A DNA stretch of 32,885 nucleotides from JBLRWS01 sp047921075. GTDB lineage: Bacteria > Bacteroidota > Rhodothermia > Balneolales > Balneolaceae. Position 1 is the first letter of the stretch, and every line of letters begins with the position of its first letter. Positions 24,170 to 32,500 of the stretch are shown piece after piece. The position numbers and the translations under genes were made by a program. The DNA lies in NCBI GenBank assembly GCA_047921075.1, contig JBLRWS010000028.1, positions 1 to 32,885 of the forward strand, written 5' to 3'. The notes beneath the pieces were generated by a model that did no database searches, was not told the DNA's origin, and worked only from the letters and a program-made list of their open reading frames with translations.

Positions 24170-24435
24170 CAGACAGCCCCGCTGTCGGGGTCGATGTAGC
24201 ATCCGTCGCCGCTGATACTTCGCTGCCGGGTAAGCTCCTTTTCGAGCTGTAGTAACCATATGTCGAGGGCCGGCTTTCCGGAAACGATCTGGCCGCTTTC
24301 TTCAATACGAGGCAACGGCTTTCCCGCGGCATCTGTATCGTGTACTTCAACGCGGAAGGCAAGGCGAAGATCTCTGAGCTTCTGTTCCAGCTCCTCGCCG
24401 GAACGCTCACCGGTTTTACGATGTAGTTCAATCAT
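24166..24435 (-). CDS. Small protein of unknown family, possible thioredoxin-like fold
   Basis: 89 aa from the ATG at 24435; the frame continues to 24546 but that part is Arg/Cys/Pro-rich and unlike a protein N-terminus. The order is strand (IELHRK), helix (GERSGEELEQKLRDL), strand (FRVEVHD), then LPRIEESGQIVSGKPALDIWLLQLEKEL, which recalls the P-x-I-x-x-x-G-x-x-x-G-x-x-x-L end of glutaredoxins. There is no CxxC; the only Cys are the two near the C-terminus (GDGC, GAVC). A redox-inactive or relocated-Cys thioredoxin-like protein is an inference. It converges on phhA with a 4-base overlap. Confidence 0.55.
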   Translation of the reverse strand: MIELHRKTGERSGEELEQKLRDLRLAFRVEVHDTDAAGKPLPRIEESGQIVSGKPALDIWLLQLEKELTRQRSISGDGCYIDPDSGAVC

Positions 24436-24635
24436 GTAATCGGCTTTGGTTCTCGTTATTAGAACAACGATAGTGTTCAATGTACTAAAAATCGGGCCAC
24501 GCCGGCAACAGCAGGTGGTGCACGGGCGCGGCACGGGACGGGACATCGGTTTAAGCCGGTTTCAAAACGTCATCAAAATGTGATTGCGGATACGCTTTTT
24601 TCGCCGCTAAAGAGGAGTTTTGAGGCAGGGCTGAT

Positions 24636-24666
24636 TTTGATCTGATGCCGATTATTCTGATCTTTG
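24636..24666 (+). promoter_or_regulatory. Promoter of the E2 gene (TTTG-N19-GATCTTTG)
   Basis: TTTG (24636-24639), 19 bases, GATCTTTG (24659-24666; one mismatch to TAnnTTTG), 60 bases before the ATG at 24727. Confidence 0.55.
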
Positions 24667-24726
24667 CACCTACCAAAACACGCGTTTTTACAACAAATCT
24701 GATAATTCTGAAAAAGATAGAACACC

Positions 24727-26499
24727 ATGGCAAAGGTTGAGGTGGTAATGCCCCAAATGGGCGAATCGGTAATGGAAGGTGAAGTACTCGAATGGCTTAA
24801 ACAAGTGGGCGATACCGTAGAAGTGGACGAGCCGCTGCTCGAAATTGCCACCGATAAAGTGGATACAGAAGTACCCTCCCCGGAGGGCGGTGTGCTGCTC
24901 GAAATTTTAGTGGAATCGGGCCAAACCGTGGAAGTGGGTCAGCCTATTGCCATTATCGGAACCGAAGGCGAAGAGCCGGGCGAGTCATCCGGCGGCGGAG
25001 CCAAAGCTGCCGAGTCTGCTGAGGCCGAAGAGCCTGAAGCTGAAGAGGAAGCGCCGGAGGAAGAAGAGACGGAACCCGTGGCCGAAGAGAACGCCGAAGA
25101 CGATTCTCAGAATGATGCCGATGGTGAACGTGTGGAGGTCGTGATGCCTCAAATGGGCGAGTCGGTCATGGAAGGCGAAGTACTCGAATGGCTGAAGCAG
25201 GTGGGCGATACTGTAGACGTAGACGAACCCCTGCTCGAAATTGCCACCGATAAAGTAGATACGGAAGTTCCCTCTCCCGAAGCCGGTACGCTGGTTGAAA
25301 TATTGGTGGAAGCGGGCGATACCGTAGAAGTGGGCCAGCCAATTGCTATTATTGCCACAGGCAAAGCGGCATCCGGCGATGCCAAACCGGCCCCGAAAAA
25401 AGAGGAGAAATCAGCCGCCGCCAACAACGGCACGCAGAAAAAGGAAGAGCCTGCCCAGAAAGAGCCGGCAGCCGCTCCGGTAAGCGGTGGCACGGAACCG
25501 CAGCGCGTAGGCAAAGATGGACGGTTTTTCTCTCCCTTGGTTCGCTCCATTGCCCGCGAAGAGGGAATCTCTCAGGAAGAGCTGGATCAGCTCGAAGGCA
25601 GCGGCAAAGATGGCCGGGTTTCCAAAGAAGATATTTTAGCGTATGTGAAAAACCGCAAAACCGGCACCGTTCCGGCATCAAAAGAGTCGGAGCTGGAGAA
25701 ACCGGTATCAAAACCTTCTGCCTCAACAGGTTCGAAAGGAAAGATTTCTGCCGGTGAGCTGAACGTGAAGCGTCCACACGAAAATGTGGAGATCATTAAG
25801 ATGGATCGCATGCGCAAGATGATTGCCGAGCATATGGTCCGCTCCAAGCAGGTATCTGCACACGTCTCTACCTTCAGCGAGGTGGATGTGACCAATATTG
25901 TAAAATGGCGCAATGCCAACAAAAACAAGTTTCAGGAACAGACCGGTGTACGTCTTACATTCACCCCCATTTTTATTGAAGCGTTTATTCAGGCGATCGG
26001 CGATTTCCCGCTGATTAACTGCTCGGTGGATGGCGAGAACATTATCGTGAAGAAAGACATCAACTTCGGAATTGCGGTAGCGCTGGGTGATGGCGGTAAA
26101 GGCGGGTTGATTGTGCCGGTCATCAAGCAGGCACAGAATAAGAACCTTGCCGGACTTGCGAAAGAGGTGAACGATCTGGCCGGTAAAGCCCGTAACAAGG
26201 AGCTGAATCCGGATGATTTGGTGGGAGGAACCATCACATTAACCAACTACGGCAGTGTGGGGAATCTCATGGGTACGCCGATTATCAACCAGCCGCAGGT
26301 AGCCATTTTGGGAACCGGTGTCATCGAAAAACGCCCGGTTGTTCTGGAAACAGATGCGGGTGATGTCATCGCTATCCGGCACATGATGTATTTGTCGATG
26401 AGTTACGATCATCGCATCATTGACGGAGCCCATGGCGGCGCATTTACGACCCGCGTGAAAGAGCTGCTTGAAGGATTTGACCCCAACCGCGCTTTTTAA
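24727..26499 (+). CDS. 2-oxoacid dehydrogenase E2 acyltransferase with two lipoyl domains
   Basis: 590 aa. Two lipoyl domains (about 3-77 and 135-211) are nearly identical, each with the lipoylated Lys in EIATDKVDTE (Lys44, Lys176). They are separated by a 55-residue Glu/Ala-rich linker, and a Lys/Ala/Pro linker leads to the E1/E3-binding domain (about 268-308, FFSPLVRSIAREEGIS) and the catalytic domain (about 355-590) with His562 and Asp566 in SYDHRIIDGAHGG. It transfers an acyl group from the lipoyl arm to CoA. Whether the complex is for pyruvate, 2-oxoglutarate or branched-chain 2-oxoacids is not decided by sequence, and no E1 or E3 gene is adjacent, so I give no symbol. It has its own promoter and is followed by a hairpin at 26512. 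Confidence 0.93.
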   Translation: MAKVEVVMPQMGESVMEGEVLEWLKQVGDTVEVDEPLLEIATDKVDTEVPSPEGGVLLEILVESGQTVEVGQPIAIIGTEGEEPGESSGGGAKAAESAEAEEPEAEEEAPEEEETEPVAEENAEDDSQNDADGERVEVVMPQMGESVMEGEVLEWLKQVGDTVDVDEPLLEIATDKVDTEVPSPEAGTLVEILVEAGDTVEVGQPIAIIATGKAASGDAKPAPKKEEKSAAANNGTQKKEEPAQKEPAAAPVSGGTEPQRVGKDGRFFSPLVRSIAREEGISQEELDQLEGSGKDGRVSKEDILAYVKNRKTGTVPASKESELEKPVSKPSASTGSKGKISAGELNVKRPHENVEIIKMDRMRKMIAEHMVRSKQVSAHVSTFSEVDVTNIVKWRNANKNKFQEQTGVRLTFTPIFIEAFIQAIGDFPLINCSVDGENIIVKKDINFGIAVALGDGGKGGLIVPVIKQAQNKNLAGLAKEVNDLAGKARNKELNPDDLVGGTITLTNYGSVGNLMGTPIINQPQVAILGTGVIEKRPVVLETDAGDVIAIRHMMYLSMSYDHRIIDGAHGGAFTTRVKELLEGFDPNRAF

Positions 26500-26511
26500 A
26501 TACACCTGCGA

Positions 26512-26545
26512 ATACGTCTCCATTTTGTGGAGACGTATCTGTTTG
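26512..26545 (+). terminator. Hairpin between the E2 gene and panC
   Basis: ATACGTCTCC (26512-26521) and GGAGACGTAT (26529-26538) form a perfect 10-bp stem with a 7-base loop, followed by CTGTTTGG. The U-run is weak, so it may terminate only in part and let transcription continue into panC. Confidence 0.6.
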
Positions 26546-26568
26546 GGGTACATGCCAACCATCGTGCC

Positions 26569-27435
26569 ATGCAAAAAACCAGTAAGCTTACTCTTTCGGA
26601 AACCATTTCCGATTTGCGCAGCCACATTGCAGCCTATCGGAAAGCGGGTAAACGAATTGGTTTTGTGCCTACAATGGGTGCGTTGCACGAAGGGCACCTC
26701 TCCCTGATCCGTATTGCGAAGGAAAACAGTGATGTGGTTGTTGTTTCCATCTTCGTGAACCCGACACAGTTTGGACCAAATGAAGACTTCGAGACGTATC
26801 CACGGCAACTGGAAACCGATCTTCGGCAGTGCCGCGACATGGATGTCGACCTTGTGTTTGCACCCGGCGCGGCTGAGATGTACGACGAACACCGCTACCT
26901 ATCCATTTCGATTGATCAGTTGAACAACCATCTTTGCGGTGCAAGCCGTCCCGGCTTTTTTGAAGGGGTTCTGCTGGTGGTGAACAAACTCTTTAACCTG
27001 GTGCAGCCCGATGTGGCTGTATTCGGGCAGAAGGATTATCAGCAGTATCAGATTATCCGGCAGATGGCTCGTGAGTTTCATCATCCGGTTGAGGTACTTG
27101 CCGCACCGATTGTGCGGGCCAATGACGGGCTGGCACTGAGCAGCCGCAACGCCTATCTGAGTTCAGAAGAGCGGGCGCTGGCCCCCGGGCTATATCGCAG
27201 TTTGCAATATATAGAGCGCCAAATCCGGTCGGGTGTTACCGAGCCCCGTTTGCTTATTGAGCATCAGAAAGATGAGTTGCAGGCAAAAGGGTTTAAAATT
27301 GATTACCTGAACCTGTTCCATCGCGAGTTGTTGAAGCCGGCAACGGTGCTGGAAGAGGGAGAGAATTATATCCTGGCCGGTGCCGTTATCATTGGAGAAA
27401 CACGGCTTATAGACAACGTGTTGATCGATTTATAA
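26569..27435 (+). CDS. panC: Pantothenate synthetase
   Basis: 288 aa from the ATG at 26569 (MQKTSKLTLSETISDLR); the upstream ATG at 26527 would start within the hairpin at 26512-26538. It joins pantoate and beta-alanine using ATP, the last step of vitamin B5 synthesis. Motifs: PTMGALHEGHLSLI with the HxGH site (His40, His43), FVNPTQFGPNEDF, LFNLVQPDVAVFGQKDYQQ and the KMSKS-equivalent SSRNAYLS. It is followed after 20 bases by panD, which makes its beta-alanine substrate, so the pair forms a coherent operon. panB is not in the window. Confidence 0.97.
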   Translation: MQKTSKLTLSETISDLRSHIAAYRKAGKRIGFVPTMGALHEGHLSLIRIAKENSDVVVVSIFVNPTQFGPNEDFETYPRQLETDLRQCRDMDVDLVFAPGAAEMYDEHRYLSISIDQLNNHLCGASRPGFFEGVLLVVNKLFNLVQPDVAVFGQKDYQQYQIIRQMAREFHHPVEVLAAPIVRANDGLALSSRNAYLSSEERALAPGLYRSLQYIERQIRSGVTEPRLLIEHQKDELQAKGFKIDYLNLFHRELLKPATVLEEGENYILAGAVIIGETRLIDNVLIDL

Positions 27436-27455
27436 GAGATTAAATTGGATTGACC

Positions 27456-27866
27456 ATGAAACTGACCATGTTTAAATCAAAGCTCCATCAGATGCGGGTT
27501 ACCGAAGCCAATCTGATGTACGAGGGCAGTATCACCATCGATGAAGAGCTGCTGGAGCTGTCTGGAATCTTACCGTATGAGAAAGTTCAGGTGGTCAACA
27601 TTACCAACGGCTCCCGCCTCGAAACGTATACCATTCCGGGAGAGAGAGGCAGCCGCATCTGCTGCATGAATGGTGCTGCCGCTCGGCTCACACAGGTAGA
27701 TGACCGCGTGATTGTGATGGCCTACGCCGAAATGGAGCCACCCGAAGCAGAAATGCACAAGCCAACGGTGATTGTGGTTGACGAGAACAACAATCCCAAA
27801 GACGTTATTGATAACGTTACACACGGGCAAACATACGGCTTGGAAAACGGACTCATAGAGCCATAG
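27456..27866 (+). CDS. panD: Aspartate 1-decarboxylase proenzyme
   Basis: 136 aa, pyruvoyl enzyme making beta-alanine from aspartate. The start at 27456 (MKLTMFKSKLHQMRVTEAN) aligns residue for residue with the E. coli N-terminus; a TTG at 27450 and an ATG at 27468 are alternatives. The self-cleavage site Gly-Ser in YEGSITIDEELL is present, along with the binding residues in NITNGSRLETYTIPGERGSR and NGAAARL. It is slightly longer than the 126-aa E. coli protein because of an extended C-terminus. Cotranscribed with panC and followed by a terminator. Confidence 0.97.
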   Translation: MKLTMFKSKLHQMRVTEANLMYEGSITIDEELLELSGILPYEKVQVVNITNGSRLETYTIPGERGSRICCMNGAAARLTQVDDRVIVMAYAEMEPPEAEMHKPTVIVVDENNNPKDVIDNVTHGQTYGLENGLIEP

Positions 27867-27909
27867 CCGGGAACGCCCGTTTACTTCTTTCGTAAAGCCG
27901 AAGTTGACC

Positions 27910-27935
27910 AGAGGCGTAGAGACTCGCCTCTTTTT
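27910..27935 (+). terminator. Intrinsic terminator of panC-panD
   Basis: AGAGGCG (27910-27916) and CGCCTCT (27925-27931) with an 8-base loop, followed by TTTT. It lies 44 bases after the panD stop and just before the converging M20 gene. Confidence 0.8.
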
Positions 27936-27949
27936 ATCCATTCGGGAAT

Positions 27950-29320
27950 TTACGAGCCGTACTCGGGCAGCAGCTCCAAAAAGGTTGCCGATGTTTTAAT
28001 GCCGCGGTGAAAATCTTTAAGCGAGAAACTTTCGTTGGGCGAATGAAGGGCATCTTTGGTCAGCCCGAAGCCCATCAATATCGAGTTTACACCCAGTATT
28101 TTTTTGAAGTCGGCCACAATCGGGATCGATCCGCCTTCACGAGAAAACAGCACCTCTTTGTTGTACACCGATTCGAACGCCTTGGCCGCTGCCTGTAATC
28201 CATAAAAATCGAGATCAATGACCACCGGATGTCCGCCATGGTGGGCTTTCACGTCCACTTGTACGGTATCAGGAGCCAGTTTCTGAATCTGCTTTTTGAA
28301 TAGGTCTGCAATGGTGTCCGGATGCTGATCGGGAACCAGACGCATGCTTATTTTGGCTCCGGCTTTGGATGGCAGTACGGTTTTTGCACCTTCGCCCTGG
28401 TATCCGCTCCACAGGCCGTTCACATCCAGAGTGGGCCGTGCCGAAGAACGCTCCAGTGTGGAGTAACCGGCTTCGCCATCAAGCTTTTTTAAACGCAGCT
28501 CTTTCTTGTATGCCTCATCGTCGTGCGGTAGCTGCTTGTAAGCGTCGCGCATCTCGTCGGTTAGCGGTACCACATCATCATAAAACCCTTCGATCTGTAT
28601 GACACCCTCATCATCTTTTAACTGTGCAATGATGGTTGCAAGTACATTTGCAGGATTGGCCACCGCGCCGCCATATACGCCGGAGTGGAGATCGCGGTTG
28701 GGGCCGGTTACGAGTACCTCCATGTACGCGAGCCCGCGCAGGCCGTAGGTGATGGAGGGCTGGTTTTCACCAAACATGGCGGTGTCGGAAATGAGCACCA
28801 TATCGCAGCTTAGAAGCTCTTTGTTCTCTTTGATGAACGGCACCAGATTGGGGGAGCCAATCTCCTCTTCTCCCTCCAGGATAAATTTTACGTTAACCGG
28901 CAGTTCTGTATCTGTGCTCAGGTACGCTTCCACCGCTTTTACATGGGTAAAGGACTGGCCCTTGTCGTCGCTGGAACCGCGGGCATATACCCGCCCGTTT
29001 TTTACCGTCGGTTCAAAGGGAGGGGTGTCCCACAGATCGATCGGGTCGGGTGGCTGTACGTCGTAGTGGCCGTAGATCAATACGGTGGGGAGGTCGTCGG
29101 ATACGTGCTTCCCGGCGGTGATGATCGGATGGCCGGGTGTGTTGTGCAGCGTTACATGATCGAGGCCAATACTCTCAAGTTGATTCACCAAAAAGGAGGC
29201 CGCTTGTTTTACATCTTCTTTGTGTTTGGAGTCGGTACTGACACTCGGAATTTTCAGAAATTCAAACAATTCTTGTTGGAAACGTTCAATATGTTCGTCG
29301 ATAAATTCTTGTACGTGCAT
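27950..29320 (-). CDS. M20 family metallopeptidase (CNDP-like dipeptidase)
   Basis: 456 aa from the ATG at 29320 (MHVQEFIDEHIERFQQELFEFLKIPSVS); the longer frame to 29395 adds an unrelated N-terminus. Di-zinc exo-peptidase that probably splits dipeptides in the cytoplasm. Ligand motifs: GHYDVQPPDPIDLWDTPPFEP (His, Asp), YARGSSDDKGQ (bridging Asp), EGEEEIGSPN (catalytic Glu-Glu), LISDTAMFG (Asp) and the C-terminal His in KDALHSPNE. The dimerisation domain sits between, with RDLHSGVYGG. The WDTPPFEP segment is typical of the CNDP/carnosinase-like branch instead of ArgE or DapE. No signal peptide, so cytoplasmic. A TACCTTTA box is found upstream but without TTG. Confidence 0.92.
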   Translation of the reverse strand: MHVQEFIDEHIERFQQELFEFLKIPSVSTDSKHKEDVKQAASFLVNQLESIGLDHVTLHNTPGHPIITAGKHVSDDLPTVLIYGHYDVQPPDPIDLWDTPPFEPTVKNGRVYARGSSDDKGQSFTHVKAVEAYLSTDTELPVNVKFILEGEEEIGSPNLVPFIKENKELLSCDMVLISDTAMFGENQPSITYGLRGLAYMEVLVTGPNRDLHSGVYGGAVANPANVLATIIAQLKDDEGVIQIEGFYDDVVPLTDEMRDAYKQLPHDDEAYKKELRLKKLDGEAGYSTLERSSARPTLDVNGLWSGYQGEGAKTVLPSKAGAKISMRLVPDQHPDTIADLFKKQIQKLAPDTVQVDVKAHHGGHPVVIDLDFYGLQAAAKAFESVYNKEVLFSREGGSIPIVADFKKILGVNSILMGFGLTKDALHSPNESFSLKDFHRGIKTSATFLELLPEYGS

Positions 29321-29436
29321 ATGGTTTTTAAACAGTGAAAAAATGGTTGTGTAAAGGTAGTACTTCGATGACCGAATGGCTACTGAAACTGGCATTAAAT
29401 CAGTGATATTTACGGTTTTTCACAGAATTTTTGCCA

Positions 29437-29471
29437 TAAAAAACCCCCCGGCGAAATGAATCACCGGAGGG
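29437..29471 (-). terminator. Intrinsic terminator of the DUF4397 protein gene
   Basis: On the minus strand CCCTCCGG pairs with CCGGGGGG (8 bp with one T-G pair), 12-base loop, followed by six T. It lies 30 bases after the stop. Confidence 0.85.
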
Positions 29472-29500
29472 CTGGTAAGCTGTGAATTACAGGAGAACGC

Positions 29501-32500
29501 TTACTTAATTAATGTAAGCTTTCTGGTCTGTACAAAGTTCCCTGCCTGGATACGATACAGGTACACGCCACTTGCCAAATTGCTGGCATCAAATGTAAAT
29601 GTATGGCTGCCGGCAGCTTGCTGCTGAAGGTCAACCAGGGTGGCTACCCGTTGTCCCAGAACGTTGTACACCTCAATCCGCACATTTGATGCTTGTGGCA
29701 GATTGTAGGGAATGTTTGTGGTTGGGTTAAACGGATTCGGGTAGTTCTGCTTCAGTTCGAATGCCTGCGGCATCAATCCGGAATCGTCCACACTGGTGAA
29801 GACCGATGGTGGCAGAACCAGGGTGGTTCCGTCGGCGAGAACAACCAGCAGGTTGAACCCTTCACCGTTTTGATTACCGGCAGATGCAGTGTTGAAACCG
29901 CTGGCCAGAATCACAGCTGCCTGGCCGCCCAACGCTGTTGCATCGGCATCAAATTCGCCAATCAGCACCTCGTCGCTGGATCGCTCCAGTTCAATGATGT
30001 ATTGTTGTGCCGGCACATTGATGAAGTCGGGTGTTGTGGCACCGTAGGTAACATCCGTTGCCAGTGTGGCTACTCCTTGTGCAGCAATATTTACGGTTGG
30101 TGCATCGGTGGAGCCGTGATGGATACGGAACGAGAAGACCTCATCATCCGGTACGGACAGTCGTGCTTCCGGAATCACCCGAAGCTGGAAGCCGGTATCC
30201 TCTCCATCCGGATTTGACAGGAAGGCGGTGTCATCCAACACGCCGGAAGCGATCAGGTAGTACCGCTCTCCGGGATCGAGGAAGAGGTTCGAGCTAACGC
30301 CACTCTCAATTCCTGCACCGGCAGGGGAAATAACAACCTGCACCAGCTGCTCGGATGGCAATTCTACAAACGATGTGGCATCGCGGAAATCGACACCGGG
30401 AAAGGCCAAATCGCCGTCAATGAAAATATCAACGGAAGCCACGGCCGGGTCGGCTGAGTTATGAATGATTTGTGCCACTGTTGGCTGCTCTTCAATATCT
30501 CCCTCAAAGAAGGGGAAGAGTTGTGTATCGTCGCGGAACTGGCCAAGGCTGCCCGTAACGTTCACCCAGCCTTGCGGAACCGGAGCGCCATTTTCTCCAA
30601 TGTAGGAGTTGTTGCGTGCCAGGCGAACGATGATGGTGTCGCGGTCGATGGTTTCGAAGCGCACATTAATGCCACTTCCGGATGTTATAGGGGTTGTTGG
30701 CCAGGCAGCTACATCTTCAGCTAGAAGTCGCACATCAGAGATTTGAACACGACGCCCCTGAAATTCAGAGTCGTCAGTAAAATCGGGCCCCGTAATAGTA
30801 AGCGGTTCAGGCACTGGATTTCCAGTGTTCAGGATTTCAAAACTTTCAACGATCAGGGCAACCTGATTGTTGAAGAGATCGATTTCACCGAATATGCGGA
30901 CGCTGTCGCCGGGCGCAACCACCGGTCCGTCTGCGTTTCCGCCCTGGTCAAAATCGGTAATATTGATACCTGCGGTGTTGTCTTGCACAAAATAGTCGGC
31001 TACTGTAAATCCAAAATCATTGGAGTTTACAACCCCGACAATCTCAACCACCTCACCTTCCGGCAGCGCTCGTGCTTCGGCAATAGTGAGTGTTGTGATC
31101 AGATCTAACACGATCGTTTCTCCCTGTGGAGATACTGCCAATAGTGCAAAGGAGTTGCTTTCGCCCGCATTCTCTTCACTCAGGAAACCGGAGGCGAGAA
31201 CCAACCAGGCGTTTCCGGTTTCTTCGGTCAGATTCGCAAAGAATTCGGCAAACACTTCGCCACCGGCCGGTGCGATACCAATGCGTTCAACTTCGGGAGA
31301 GAGAGGCAGGTAGCCGGTAAAATCCGGAAATTCAAGCCCGGCCGCGGCTGCGGTTTCTCCGGTCTGTGTAAAGAAGATATCGATCGCCGGTGCATCGGGA
31401 GAACCGTGCTGAATGTTTAGCTCTACCGTGGTGGGATCATCGGCTTCCAGTTTCCCTCCGGAAAAGAGCTCAAGTGAGAAGCCTTCTGCACCGGTAAAAT
31501 CAGCCGTTTCTACTACACCGGAAGCGACGGCAATGTAGTTTACACCTTCATTCAGCGTAACCGGAATAGCCGGTAGTGCATTTTCGATGCCGGCATTGGC
31601 CGGGGCTATTTCGATCGAAAGCTCTACGCCGGCTGGAACAGCCTCAAAAGCGGTGGCACTGCGAAACGGAACGCCTTCAAAGGATAGATCGCCGTTTATA
31701 TAGATATCAACCTCTTCTACGGCAGGGTCGGGCGAGTTGTGCACGATTTGGAGGTTGGCTGAAAGAGCGGTATCGGTGGTAATTAAATCTTCACTGCTGC
31801 GTGCTGTGATTTGGGCGTTTGAACCAAAACCGCCTACATACCCAACAATGTCAATTTCACCTTGAGGAATTTCGTCCCCTATGTAATCGGCGTCAAAGAA
31901 ATCGGTGCGGAATGTAAAAGTACCGCCATCACCGTCTTCGATGGTGTAGTTGGTGCCGGTAGAAAAGGTGCCGCTGTCCTGAAATGTAACACCCTCAAAG
32001 AGAGCCAATTTTCCGGTATCATCAAGTGAAATAGTGTCAAAAGTGAACAGCTCGGGATCGACCTCATTTCCGGTGGATGTTACAATGGCATCGCCAGATT
32101 CTTCGTCCAGTTCAAAGCGGAGAAGTGCATCGTTATTTTGGAGAGTGAGTACACCAACCAATCCTGTAATACCATCGCCGATCGTTTGCCCCTCGGCTAA
32201 AGCAGCTCCAAGATCAACAGACCACATACCGGCTCCACTATCGTCAACCAGCATGCGTCGCCCCTGAAAGCTGTCTCTGAAATGAACAATCACTTCACCG
32301 GTAACACGGTAGCGTGTTTCGCCGTCCGCTTCTTGCGTACGAAGCTCAGCCAGATCTGCCACATCAAGTATAGGAGCATCCGGGAGTTCACCGGATGTAA
32401 CCAAAACATTGTCTAACCGATTGGTACCTCCTCCTGCAACGGTTCCGCCGTTCACAGAGGTTTCCGATGTCATCACCCAGCGAACGTAAACCGTTGGCTG

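Noticed and set aside
26239..26892. A 217-codon minus-strand frame across the E2/panC junction
   Set aside because: It overlaps two well-supported genes and the hairpin between them, and has no recognisable motif.
32471..32476. GTG/ATG near 32471-32476 as the true start of the DUF4397 protein
   Set aside because: The same frame continues without a stop to the window edge and encodes plausible beta-rich protein, so these codons are internal.
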